A stretch of DNA of 25,500 nt from positions 1 through 25,500 of the forward strand of contig JAJIRX010001006.1 of the NCBI GenBank assembly GCA_023853785.1, read 5' to 3'. A program made the translations under genes and the position numbers. Below, piece after piece: positions 8,546 to 19,850 of the stretch. A model generated the notes under the pieces. That model saw nothing but the letters and a program-made list of their open reading frames with translations. It had not been told where the DNA came from and searched no databases. Every line of letters begins with the position of its first letter. Within the stretch, counting starts at the first letter, position 1. This DNA is from Psilocybe azurescens (Eukaryota > Basidiomycota > Agaricomycetes > Agaricales > Agrocybaceae).

Positions 8546-11500
8546 TCACCTCCCTTCACTCGGGGATTCGCTATCACTTCCACTGTCGTCGTCCTCAAGC
8601 TCGCTAGGATCCACCTCCAACGCCCTTTGTGTAACATCGAAACCGATGGCATTCAGCTGGGTTGCAATTTCATCAGCTTTCACAGGTGAAGTGACCACCA
8701 CCGCGACCGAAGATGACGAGTCGAATAGAGGCAAGAAATGCTTCTCGAGCGCTCCAAGAACATCTGCTTTGGAGATAACCTGGTATTTCTCAAGCAAGTC
8801 AACTTGGTGTGTCCTTGGAACACCTTTCAAGGCTTGGTTGGTAAAGGATACGATGGCCTGCCAAAAAGGTTATCAGGTTATCAGATATCTCGACTCGTGG
8901 CAGGGCCAAATCAGGCTTACAGCTCTGCCAGCAGTGGAAACATTTTTGCGACGCCATATACAATTGTACTCTTCGCAGCATCGAGTATGGTTTCGTCAAA
9001 TTCAATCTGTCGCTCAAAGTTAGAATGCTTTGAGAGACTGTAATTTGCAAATGACATACGGAGCCATCAACGAGGCCATGAATGACTTTAGCGGCTTCTT
9101 CAAAAGCCTTAATGCTACTTGAGCTCTAAATGGTTGTTAAACATATTTTATAGGGAACATGCTGTGATACGACTTACTCGATAGAGGGTGAATGTAATGA
9201 AACCAGCTTCTACGTCTAGAGAAGTGTATGCGCCATAAGCCAGTCCAGAGCCACGAATGTAACGCTGCGCCCATGCTTTTTAATAAACCCAAATGGAAGA
9301 AGTTGAAAAACAATTTACCCAAAGATAACTTTCTGTAGCGTTGAGTACTTCTAGGGCAACCCGAATGGCAGGGTATTCAGGATGATCAAACCCTTGAATT
9401 CCTTTTGTGGTATGCATCACGAAGGAGCTTTCAATGGTCGGAAGGCTCATCACGATTGCCTAAAGAAATGCAATGTGTTCAAGTACAATACAATAAAATT
9501 TATTAGACCGATTCTAACCTTTTTGGATATATTTTTTCCAATGTCACTCAGTGTTTCTGAGGCCATTGGAACGGGAGCCAAAGGTACGGACTGACAAGTA
9601 GAGTATTCTCAGGTTTGTAGAAGCACAAAATCATGAATCTAATAGACTTACTGGTATCGAGAAGTACTTTCCCCAAGTACTTCTAGGTTCTTTCAAACTC
9701 AGAACATTTCCTGTCACCGAAAACCTTACTCCGGTTGGGTCAGTTACTGTACACAGTTCATTATTAGTTTGCTGAAGTAACTTTGGATAATAGACGCACT
9801 GTGTTTTCGAATTTCCTCAAAGTCAGCAATGACATCCTTCGGCGTCTCTTGAAGTGCTTTGACGAGCTTAGGAATAAGCTCGGCTTGTGGAAGGACGCCT
9901 GTGTGACTTGAAGTAGAATTTTCGGCATATAATAATGTAGACCACAGGGATGAAAGGACATTATTTCCGTCTCGCTTCATTTCTGGGAGAGTTTGCTGTA
10001 TTTTGGCCAAGACGACTTGGAGTCTTCGTCAAAGAAGTCAATACTTGAATATATGCAGCGAAGCGTGTTGTTGCGACCTACCTGTCTTTGTCAAACTCAG
10101 CACCATAAATCAGGTCCTTCATCCACGCGACTGCTTTTTCGTATAAAGCGGTTTCAACCTTGATGGTGACTCGGACCATATCAGAGAAACTATTGGAGAT
10201 CCCCAATTCTACCTCGTAGGATACAGTTTCGTTATCCAACTGGTTGATAACCTCTTCATGAGACAATCTGATACCAGATTGTCTCTGGACCGGCAAAGAG
10301 AAGAAAGAAGAGAGATACGCATACATGTATCTAAGATGGGAATCGGTTATTCATGTGAGTAATGGAGAAAATAATTGGATTGCCTACGGTCGAAGTCGGT
10401 TCGGCAGCCCTGACAGCGTGACAAGGGCGTGTACAGAAACAAAATCAGACTTAAATTTACTCGTTTAATTCATTTTTATGTCAAGAGGTGTTTCGGACAT
10501 ACCTCCACATGATCGTATTCAACGAAGAAGGGCAACTCTTCCCCATCAGATTTGATGTGCTTCGACAAACTGTCATTTTCAGCAGAAGGAAACACGACTT
10601 TCCTTCCTTGCCCGGGCTCTTGTACACTTTGAACGGGAATCCAAGAGATGCTCTTCACATCTGGTACAGGGAAAGAAGTTAGGATCTCAGGAGGAATCGC
10701 TTTGTTATGTTCTGCTTTAGCTTCTTCAAGTTCGGCCTCAGCGCGTTTAAGACCTTCAGGGCCAAGCTTTTGTACTTGAGTTGCAATCCTCTCCTTTTCT
10801 GCCTTTTCCAGCTTCTCGGCAAGACTAGCGGAAGGCTTTCCAATTATGACGACCGATGCTTGTTCAATGTAGTATCTGATACTGTGCTTAGAAATAAATA
10901 AATAATAATAATAATGAACTCACTTCGAGAGGAGGTTGGTCCATTGTTCGCTTGTCCAAGAGCGCATTTGAGCATAATGATTAATCTCGTCCATAGATTT
11001 CTGAAGCTCAGATCCATCTTCGGCACCGTACAAGACATCATAAATAATTGTGTTCGAGAAAGTGTCGCCTTTAGCAGACTCAAGTTTGCTACGTAGCTAA
11101 AACCCATCAAAGTGAGTATATATGAGAAAACTTCAGTCTTTCCAAACCTAGGTCACTAACCTGGCGTTCATCTCTATTAAGTACCATTTCCATTCTCTGC
11201 ATGTCCAGACCTTCATCAACAACTTTCTGCAGGCTTGCTTTAAGCTTGTCATTGAAGGCAGAAAGGTGTTCTGTTGGAACTGATCCAATGTATATAGGGA
11301 GATTGATGGAAGTTGCGCGGACATCCTCGCTGAAATATACATATGAACTGTAAGAAAAAATTTCAATACAAATTAAGTGGTGGGGAATGAGCGGGGTTTT
11401 TTTACCAGAGTGGGGACTCAATTTCGACAAACTCTTTATTGAGGGGGCAACAGCGGAAGAAGTAAGATATGTGCCGAGAATTTCGAGTGCCTTCCGTTCG

Positions 11501-13024
11501 AGGAATGCGTTTGGTGGTGGGCCAATAAAATTGATGATAAGTTCACCCATACCTATCCATCATAATGTCAATTAAGAGTATATAGAATGTCCAAGTTGTA
11601 AAGTTGCATACTTTCGTCTTGTTCGGGAAATTCTACAGTATCTTTCGATGTAGTTAATATAGACTTGCGATGCGCGCTCGGTGTTTCTAAAAGGGACGTT
11701 TCCACCCTGCTGGTCTTGCCCCTTGATTTTGCTTGTGACGGATAAGGCTGGGTTCGACTTGTTCTTGAACGACGCGCAGCAAAGAGGTTGTTCCGCTCGA
11801 GAGTTTTCCGGCAACAATTAGCGATAGATTATGAGGTACATAGTAGCTTGCATGATAGTCACGGACTAAGGATATTGTTTGGTAAAATGTTGTGAGGGCA
11901 GATAATGAACTCACTTTGTTGAGGCTTGAGTACACGCAAAGCCTCCATTAACCCGCCGGTCTCGCTCCGGTATGCACTACCAGGTGGGTCGAGTAGTCTT
12001 TGCGATCTGTAACATTTAAGAGGTTTAGACCGTTTTGCAGTTGTAAAAAAACCGAGCGCACCGAAGGGCCATGAGATCACCCGAGGTATTCTCTCTTCCT
12101 TGCATTTCGCTGTAAACAACGCCCGAGTCCTCGCCTTTAGGATCGATGTGATGAACCTATAAATAACAAAATATAAGAACAGAGACTTCCAGGTATGGTG
12201 TGAGGGCTAATTAATCACCTCTGTCACGAAACTACATTATGATATCAAAAAATATTCAAAATTCACTCGGATGACTTACCCGGCATTGGTGATGGTCGGA
12301 TACAAGATGTGGTCGACATATATGGGAAGAAGCTGAAGAAATCCTTGTTCTCCAGCGGTGGACACAGTGTATGCTGTGTGGTCGGTGGCCGTCCAAGCAT
12401 TCGTCCCGTTCGAAAACCCGCGATTGGCGAGAAGGTCCAAAATACCTTTGTATGGAAACTTTTCGGATCCCATAAATACCAAACTGATGCGAGCAAGTTA
12501 AAAGATTGACGGAGGAGAATGGGCGATAACATACTGTTCCAACGTGTGAGGGCATCCAGAGTCGTCAAAAACTACAGCATTTTGTAAGGCGCTTATCAGG
12601 CAGGGACATAAAGATCGAACTAACTTTCTGTCGGAACAACAAAATAACCATTCACGATAGGGGCTAAAGAGCAGTTAGAAGGATATTTCAATGTTTAAGC
12701 AGTAGATTTACCCTCATAATCAAGATGAATTACTGTTAGACCGGTTTCTCTGCTCTTCCATTTAGAGACAACAACATCCGTGAAGTCTAGTTTGACGCGT
12801 TTAACCAAGTCATAGTTCCCGAAGGTTTCTAGAGGTTGAGCCATCGTAGTCGCAATCAGAGGAGTAGAGGTCGCGTTTTTCAGGCCTTGGGTTGAAGTGT
12901 GTGCCGCCCGAAAGAGGAAATTTCGGTAATTAGTTTGCTTTAAGTCGTGTTCAGATGTACGTCGAAAAGTATGAAGAGTTCCTCGATAAGGCAGACGCTT
13001 GAATGTCGTAAAAAGGCGTTGCAT
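8546..13024 (-). CDS. M16-family zinc metallopeptidase (inverzincin), Sdd3/YOL098C-like
   Basis: Large insulinase/presequence-protease-type peptidase, about 1,000 residues, with many introns of about 50 nt. The first six exons read in frame without error: 13024-12712, 12663-12625, 12571-12535, 12483-12280, 12231-12219 and 12156-12062. The inverted zinc motif HxxEH is intact as CPHTLEH (His126, Glu129, His130). The third ligand is probably Glu219 in GVVYSEMQGRENTSGDLM. Later family blocks include GSAYRSETGGLMEALR, DYHASYYVPHNLSLIVAG and, in the C-terminal half, LDNETVSYEVELGISNSFSD. The end is acidic (ELEDDDSGSDSESPSEGR). The first 60 residues are Arg-rich without early acidic residues and resemble a mitochondrial presequence; an internal Met61 (MAQPLETFGNYD) begins the conserved part. 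Some downstream exons contain indels (for example near 11935-11945). Its yeast relatives are poorly characterised. Confidence 0.93.
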
Positions 13025-13526
13025 ATATCGATCTAACAGGCCTGAAAAATGCGCGATTGTTAAGAAATGGAGAGTGTAGTTCTCGGAGGAGGCAGCAATT
13101 TACTCAACGAGTTGTCATCATAATTGTTCGTCACATGACACGCTTTACACGTCTTGACGATTTGAAACTAAGGTATACATCACGTGATATTGCGTGACAA
13201 AATCCCATACTTATTTTGCGTATTTCCCATGGGGTACAGTCAAATCCGGATAAAATTGAGATCTAAAACCAAGAAAATGTGCATTTTTTCAATACAAACG
13301 ATTTCTTGCTCATGTTTTTTCCAAAAGAGGGGATGGGGAGATGCCCAGTGTCCGCATCGGACGTCCGAGGTGCGTCACATTTGTGTCACAGTCATGTGAT
13401 GTGAATCAAAGCGCCTACCTTAACTTTGTGGTTAGCACTCACTTGAGTCGGTTCATGATAAAAGTTGGTCCTACTAAAAATACAATCTCCTCCTTCAAGC
13501 TTCACATCATCAAGCCCTTAAAAGAG
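13025..13526. promoter_or_regulatory. divergent promoter of the M16 protease and Ngl2-like genes
   Basis: A 502-bp non-coding interval lies between divergent starts. It contains three octamers of the form TCAYGTGA (either strand): TCACATGA at 13131-13138, the perfect palindrome TCACGTGA at 13180-13187, and TCATGTGA at 13392-13399. It also holds the palindrome CGGACGTCCG at about 13358-13367. CACGTG is the core bound by bHLH factors such as Cbf1 in other fungi; binding here is inferred only. Confidence 0.55.
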
Positions 13527-15251
13527 ATGGCTACTCCGGCGAAGATATATCAAATGACTCCCGAACAGCTTGCTTTGGCGAAGCTTCGGAAAGCAAAGAA
13601 GGAAAGGCTGGCTCAAATGGGCACCAGCGCCAGTGTTGAAATGTCTGGTACCAGTATGAGTCCACTGCTTTCTCGACCATGGTTGCCAATACCGCATACT
13701 CGTCTGGAAAGCCAAAATACGCGTTTTCATCAAACCAAAATAATGTCGTGGAATGTATGTAATGTTTTATTGGCTTCACCTGATTTTCGCGCTGGGCCAC
13801 GAACTGAACTGTGACCCAAGCTTCTTGCGCAATGTTTGATCCGTACGGCTTTCTCCAGCGAATGCTTCGATCCCCTGCACTGATACTTTCTCGATAGGAA
13901 GGGAGCTATTTCCAAACAGTGACTGCCTGAAAGTTGGACAGAGAGAACCTCTAATTCACGAAGAAATTCGGAGGCAAAATGCCGATATTCTCTGTCTTCA
14001 AGTAACTTATATTCTGCCTGAGTCATCTGGCCATGGCCTGATCGTTTCTGCAGGAAGTTGATCGCTTGGAAAAGCTGCTACCTATGCTTGAGAAAGCGGG
14101 CTATTCACATTGTTACGCCTCAGGACCTCGTAAACTTCACGGATGTTTGATCGCGTTCAAAAAGATCTGTACTCAATGGTATCAGAGAGGGTCATATTCT
14201 ACGATGATCAGACTGTGGGAACAAATCCTACATCCACACTTACTGGAGGCTCGTTTAAAACAAGGAACATAGGGTATATGCTTGCTTTGAAGAGTAATGT
14301 TGACCCCCAGGATGGAATAGTTGTGGCAACAACCCACCTCTTCTGGCACCCGAGGTCCGTGAGCTAATCAAATCCATCTCATGTACTTTTATTCAATCAT
14401 CATTCTAGGTATATATATGAAAAAATCAGGTAATTTTTGCCAACCTTGGTTTTCGAGAAGGAATCAGTCAATTAAGCAGACAGGTGGGGATCCTACTGAG
14501 AGAGGTGACAGCCTTTCGAGAAGAACTTTCCATCAATAACTGGCCAACTATAATAGCAGGCGGTATGTTTCTGTTCGTCTTGTATTTTGTTTGATAGCCA
14601 TTCAGTTAAAACGCTGTACCACAGATTTCAATTTCACCCCGATTGACCCTGCCTATTCTCTAGTAACCGGGGACACATTGCTCTCAGTCCAGAAAGAAAC
14701 AATTACTTCTTCTCGCGTAGTCCATTCCTCTATTGATCCTAGCGTCGTGACAAATACCCCCATTGCCGCAGTTGAAGACGAAGCTGGGGACGTTGACCCA
14801 GATAGGGTCATCGTAAATGCTCGACCTCCTAGACCAGAGGAAGGTATTCTCACCATACCCGAAATCGAAAAATGGTTCTCCACATTGCCAAAGCCTCACA
14901 GCGCATACAACATTGGAATACACGCCAGTAGAGAAAGCGGCAACAACTTACCAACGTTTGGTGCGCGGAATGCACTGCCATCAGGGAGAAATGGTTCCAA
15001 CGAACCAGAGTACACAAGCTACACCCATTATTGGCATTTAACCTTGGGTATAACTGTTCCATATCTGAGTTCTTCTTTCATTGACATGGTTTTCTTCAGA
15101 TTATATCTTTTTTCTTGATCTTCCAGAGAGGCCCATCAGCGTCATTGGGTTGTTAACGCCACTTAAAGAAAGTGACATGACACCTGGACTTCCTCTAAAA
15201 CATGTTTCCGGAAGTGATCATACATGCCTTGTCGCCGAATTAAGCTGGTAA
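13527..15251 (+). CDS. NGL2: Ngl2-like endonuclease/exonuclease/phosphatase-family RNase
   Basis: Member of the Ccr4/nocturnin/Ngl branch of EEP nucleases; yeast Ngl2 trims the 3' end of 5.8S rRNA. I read eight exons: 13527-13754, 13821-13842, 13898-14001, 14054-14354, 14409-14429, 14480-14562, 14625-15047 and 15100-15251. The N-terminus is basic and coiled (MATPAKIYQMTPEQLALAK). EEP motifs in order: KIMSWN-LLAQCLIRRELFPNSD, ADILCLQEVDRLEKLLPMLE with the catalytic Glu, VVATTHLFWHPR, INNWPTIIAGDFNFTP with Asp/Asn, and KHVSGSDHTCLVAELSW with the catalytic Asp/His. An insert of about 110 residues sits between the fourth and last motifs, as in Ngl2. One A missing from the run at 14159-14163 breaks the frame; restoring it gives 1,335 nt, or 444 residues. 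Two coding exons are only 22 and 21 nt. Confidence 0.93.
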
Positions 15252-15416
15252 AAACCATCGTCCCAGGCAGTACAGATCGTAGAGAAAAGAATACTTAAAA
15301 GAGTGTGCGAGCACGAAAGTGCAAATAGAGCGATATGTAGAATATAAAAAGTTCTTCCAGGAATTAACAACCACCCAAACGTCTGTCCAGAAACCCGGTA
15401 TCTACTATTGAGAACC
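15252..15416. other. short convergent spacer
   Basis: A 165-bp gap separates the stops of two convergent genes, probably shared 3' UTR. The minus-strand ORF 15218-15484 that crosses it is an unconstrained extension past the RhoGEF stop and is not supported as a gene. Confidence 0.5.
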
Positions 15417-18400
15417 TCAACCTCGAGTTGCTCTGTCAGAACCCGCCAAAAGACTGTCAAATAGACCACCCGCGGAAGCCTCATTCCGTAGTTGTATCAT
15501 GTAAACAATGCCTGTTCGAGCGCCCTTATCACTCAGTTCGATGGCAACGCCGGTCTTACCCACCCTTTCGACCCCATCTGTCAGAACGATTGTGGAAATT
15601 AAGACAGACTTGTCTTTATTATCGGCTTCCACAACAAGTTGTTTGACATTTGTTGGTTCTTGGCGGTATAGTTTGAGCTTTGCTGACCCCAGTGACTTCC
15701 ATTGAGCATGATGTTGCTGTAAGAATACTTTGCATTTCATTTGCGCCGAGATGGTTGAAACAACAGGGCCTAAGTGCTGCGGCTCCTGCAACGGCGAATT
15801 AGGAGGGCTTGGTTCGGTGAAGGGTATTTCTGCCATCGACACAGAGCGTTGGCCAAGCTGGGCCGACGGTAACATAGGACGAGCTTGAGGGGCAAGCATT
15901 CCACCCGCATAAGAATTGGTTCTCGGCCCTTGATTCATATGATTAGGGCCCTGTCCAGGGAGAAAACGGGGAACAGGAGGGGCAAGCGCTTCAGGCTGAG
16001 AATACTGTGATCCTAGGGAACGTATTGAAGGGGCCTTGTGGATGGGGCCGGGGCCCATGTTGGGTGCAGATGGTGGCCTTGGTGGAGGAAGACCACCAGG
16101 TGGGAAGTGGGGACGAGCGCCGGGGTTGAGAGGATACACGGGATGTTGTATTGAAGGACCGGGGCCGCTTTGAGCATTTCCGGGATAAGGCCCTGGTCCG
16201 TACTGTCCATTGGGCGGAGGGTAATTTGGACCAGTCGATGACTCTCCATTTGTACCTGGGAGGTAGCTAGTACTTCTCGCAGGAGGTATTACAGCATTTG
16301 GGCCAAGCGGTGGACCTCTAGGGAATGGTTGAGCAGACGCCGATGTTCGAAGGAAAGGAGGTCCTGATACTGAGTGTAAAGGGACATCAGATCGATTCTT
16401 GAGATCTGAAGGTGAAGGTAGCGGTTTTCCCTCAGAAGACGGATATGCAGGGGGGAAGGGGAGGCAATTCTGATGAACCGGCACTTTCTCGATGATTTGT
16501 AGGCAGACTGGAATCGGTGTTTCCATGGTCTCCCATTCGCGAGTCCATGGGAGCTGAAGTAACCTTCATACCTGACTGATTCCCTGGGAAAGCGTTGAGG
16601 GATGGAACAGGTGGAGGAGGCTGCTTGGAGGGGAGGCGGTACTATATAAAGTAAATTAGATAGAATATCAGCAATCAAAGAAAGCTTCAGTACGTACAGG
16701 AGCCCGAGAATTCAGTACACTCTCTGAAATGCGTAAGTAGCCGATTCCTACTTTCCAAAGAGTCGGTTTCGAGAATAAGATGTTCTTTTCTCATAATCGC
16801 AACCTGGAGAGCATTGTCTACAGAAAAAGATGTCATTAGCAAGGAGACACTCGACGATTAGCTGTTTCATACTTTGGCCAGTCACTTCTGATACTCTCAA
16901 TACCTTTCCAGCGAGAGGGGGATAACAAAGCCACATGTCAGCACCACCTGAACCCCATTTGTCTCGATCTTCAGGCAGCATTCGTTCGCAGACGAGGAAT
17001 AAATCAGACAGAAGAAATATGTGCCCCTGTTGATGAATGACCTCCACGCCTGTTGCGCGTGGAGTGAAGCGGATAACGACATCCAACGACGTACGGAATT
17101 CACGAGTGAAAGTCAGAGAAGGTGGGGACATTTGCAATTTTACCGCCTAGAATTAACATTCATTGGCAAAATTGGTATTAAAGTAGCAAACGAACATACC
17201 TTTGACGTCATGGTGAATATATCGAGAGTACGCTCCGTAGACAACCTGCGTTCGAGATCTGTTATGGGCATCGAAAGAGTTTGAGTTGAAGCACGACTGA
17301 GTGATGTCGATTCCGATTCGCGCGAAGAGCGTTCTCTACGAATAATGTCAATGGATGAACGAGATTAGACGAACTGTTTCTGTGCTTACCCCCAGAAGCG
17401 CTGCCGCGGTTCGAACTTGTCTCACTACCAGTCTTCCCATCGTTGTCAATAGAGCGCAAGGTAGGATTTGCAGGACCCGGGGGCTTAAAGAGTGATTTCG
17501 CATGTCAATGACTATTTCATCCTCCGTTTCCAGTAGCGGGACTACAGGCGCTTCAGGTTCCCGTTCTCCAACTTTGATCGAACTCCTATTGTCCAAAATG
17601 TCCAAGAGGTGGTTAAGAGTTTCGACAGCACCGACGAGCAGACGGTTATCGGTGTTTTTAAGCAACCGGTTGTATAACTTGAGATAGTATTTAAGCCTTG
17701 TCTTTGGAAGAAGGAAAAGCGAATCCAGTGTCCATATACCAGCATTTGAAGGAGCCGTGTTGGATGATGAAAATTGAGCAAGGATAGGTCCCAATCGTGG
17801 GTTCGACTGGACAGGTTGCCATGTGTCAAAACCGCTGGAATATTTATTGCAGTATGTTTCGTAGGGCTTCTTGAGGTCATCAATCTTGACATAAACCTAT
17901 AAGACAGAAGAAATAGAGATAATACAGTGTTAACATACCCATTTGATAAGTAATCCACCCAGCTCCCCTGCAGATTTTGGATCTGCACTGATATCCTTCA
18001 ATTTCTGGGTATGTACGTAAGTTGCAATTCAAGTCGTGGTCCATCGAAACGTACGGTATGCAAGCCACGATTTGCTTTGTAGATACCTTCAATGCTCCTA
18101 AACATTGTATCTAGCTCTGGAGGAGGTAGGTTGGAGCGTGACCAGGCAGCGGCGACTTTCTGGAGATAATTCAATGAGGATTTCCTGTCGGTGATGAGTA
18201 ATGGGCACTTGCCCGTATAATTCCGGTCAGTTGGTCGACAAATGCCTTCTCTGTATCGACCAAGTCTGTAAGAGGGTTTCCTCGCTTGGGTTTACCGTCT
18301 GGGGCGGAAGGACTGGTAGGGGTAGTTGGTGTGAGAGGCGCGTTAAGGCCTGAAGGGGGATGATTAAGACGATAACAGAGCAAGAAAAGATTCGGATATC

Positions 18401-18605
18401 CAACCTGTTCCTAACGAATTAAATGGAGGCAAGGTGAGAGCCTGAGGTACCTGTACGGGTGGAAGCGATGGCGACGACTGGAGTTTTGAGGGAGGAGGGG
18501 CACTAGGGGTTCGTTTGAGTCCTGAGGAGGGGGCGGAGGCAATTTGGCGTCCATTGGGGAAGGAGCACGGGAATTAAAGACAGGATCTGGTTGGAGGTCG
18601 TTCAT
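15417..18605 (-). CDS. Rho guanine-nucleotide exchange factor (DH-PH) with second C-terminal module
   Basis: Activator of Rho/Cdc42-type GTPases, expected to act in polarity and the cytoskeleton at the cell cortex. The first exons are 18605-18405, 18349-18213, 18159-18055, 18004-17939, and one starting at 17896. A Pro-rich N-terminus leads to the DH domain: LTDLVDTEKAFVDQLTGIIR, KVAAAWSRSNLPPPELDTMF, RSIEGIYKANRGL, SSGFDTWQPVQSNPRLGPIL and TLDSLFLLPKTRLKYYLKLY. A Ser-rich linker follows, then MPITDLERRLSTERTLDIFT and the PH domain (FRTSLDVVIRFTPRATGVEV, IFLLSDLFLVCERMLPEDRD). A Pro/Gly-rich region of about 200 residues precedes a folded C-terminal domain of about 110 residues (WKSLGSAKLKLYRQEPTNVK, VLTDGVERVGKTGVAIELSD). 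Frame breaks fit homopolymer losses in the N-terminal Pro run (about 18538), a T-run near 17490 and a G-run at 17389-17393. The intron 18212-18160 has a GC donor. Confidence 0.92.
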
Positions 18606-18769
18606 GATTGCAGGAGAACGCCTGACAGAACGTGCTGGACAGCGTTCAAGCTCTGAAATTTGACCTCCAATGTCCACTTGCACATCCTCCCATACACAAA
18701 TTCCATCATTTCTCACCACGTGATCATTTCCACGCAGTAATTCGGTACTCTTCCCCAGTGACCAACGAT
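18606..18769. promoter_or_regulatory. compact divergent promoter with CACGTG box
   Basis: Only 164 bp separate the RhoGEF start from the start of the plus-strand membrane-protein gene. It contains CCACGTGA at 18716-18723, an E-box core like that in the M16/Ngl2 promoter. Its role is inferred. Confidence 0.4.
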
Positions 18770-19582
18770 ATGGACGACGACAAAGTCACGAAAAAGAAAA
18801 ACTCTCTCTTCTACAATGTCATTTGGATGGACCGTGTCTTTCGCACTCGATCCACAACAGAGGACCTTCTGTCTCCAGAGAGAGAGGCCGGAAACATTAC
18901 TTCCCGTGACTATGATGCTTCCCTAGATTTTCTCCCAAATTATCACCGCTACTACCCTGTCTGTCATGATTTGTCCAGTTCCTTCCCCACCCAACTCACT
19001 TGACACTCTAGATACTCTGTTGTCTTGGGGCTACCTCTTTGGTTCTTCTGCGTCCTGCAAAATGGAGTCAAGCAAAGCAGGGTATGACCGCATTCACGCT
19101 TGGCTTCGCTGGCTTCACCTTGGGCAAATTCGTGTTGCTCAATGCCCACTACGAATATGTGCGCTCACTGGAAAACCCAGCTGGGTTTGACCGAGCAATG
19201 CAAAATATCAAGAACAGACTAGGCACTCATGTTCCGGAGGGCTTCATCATCGAACGAATATACGAACCTTCCTCCACTGACAATGCATATGGAACCCAAA
19301 TTCCTGAACACGGTATAGATATGCTCATCTTTCCATCCTTGATGCATTCCTCATTGACTATCATCAGAATCTAGCATTATGCTCCCAACGACTGCAGATT
19401 CTTCCTCTCGGCAGGCCAGCCAGACTCCTCCGCACAAACCTCCGAGTAAATGGGACCAAATTCGAAATGCTAACAATCGTGCAGCAAACACTTCATCATG
19501 GGATGCGCTGCGTCAGAAACACGAAAAGGAGGCTGTAAAATCCCGAAACGCCGGCGAGGAGGTGCAGTGGTCTGAATCATAA
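18770..19582 (+). CDS. small membrane protein of unknown function, possibly OCIA-like
   Basis: I do not recognise this family with confidence. Exons are 18770-18958, 19012-19312 and 19375-19582, giving about 232 residues. The N-terminus is soluble and charged (MDDDKVTKKKNSLFYN) and ends in LPNYHRYYP. Two hydrophobic stretches follow, ILCCLGATSLVLLR and TAFTLGFAGFTLGKFVLL, separated by PAKWSQAKQGM, which suggests a membrane hairpin. Then come LENPAGFDRAMQNIKNRLG and a soluble tail with KWDQIRNANNRAANTSSWDA, LRQKHEKEA. The hairpin with flanking Lys/Gln is reminiscent of OCIA-domain mitochondrial proteins, but this is a guess. The join at 19312/19375 is one base out of frame; a G lost from the run at the donor (CACGG read as CACG before GTATAG) would restore it. 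Confidence 0.75.
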
Positions 19583-19850
19583 AAGTTCCAACAGTGGCAC
19601 CAGATGCCACTCGATGCTGATATGTCCCTGCGACATGTACCAACTCACAATCCAAAAATGTGATTGCGAAATACTTAACCTGAAAATTTCCGTTTTACAT
19701 TTCGTTAGATACCAAGAAAACTAAGAAAAAAGGGGGTTAGGTATACGTGGATACAAAAAATCCAATGGAAGAAAGCGATAGAGCTACACAATTTACAAAG
19801 CAGCGCACTTGTCCGAGCGTCAAGGAGGGGGAAAAGTAATCATAAAGACA

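Noticed and set aside
15218..15484. A minus-strand ORF bridging the RhoGEF and Ngl2-like 3' ends
   Set aside because: It overlaps both real genes in other frames and has no conserved features.
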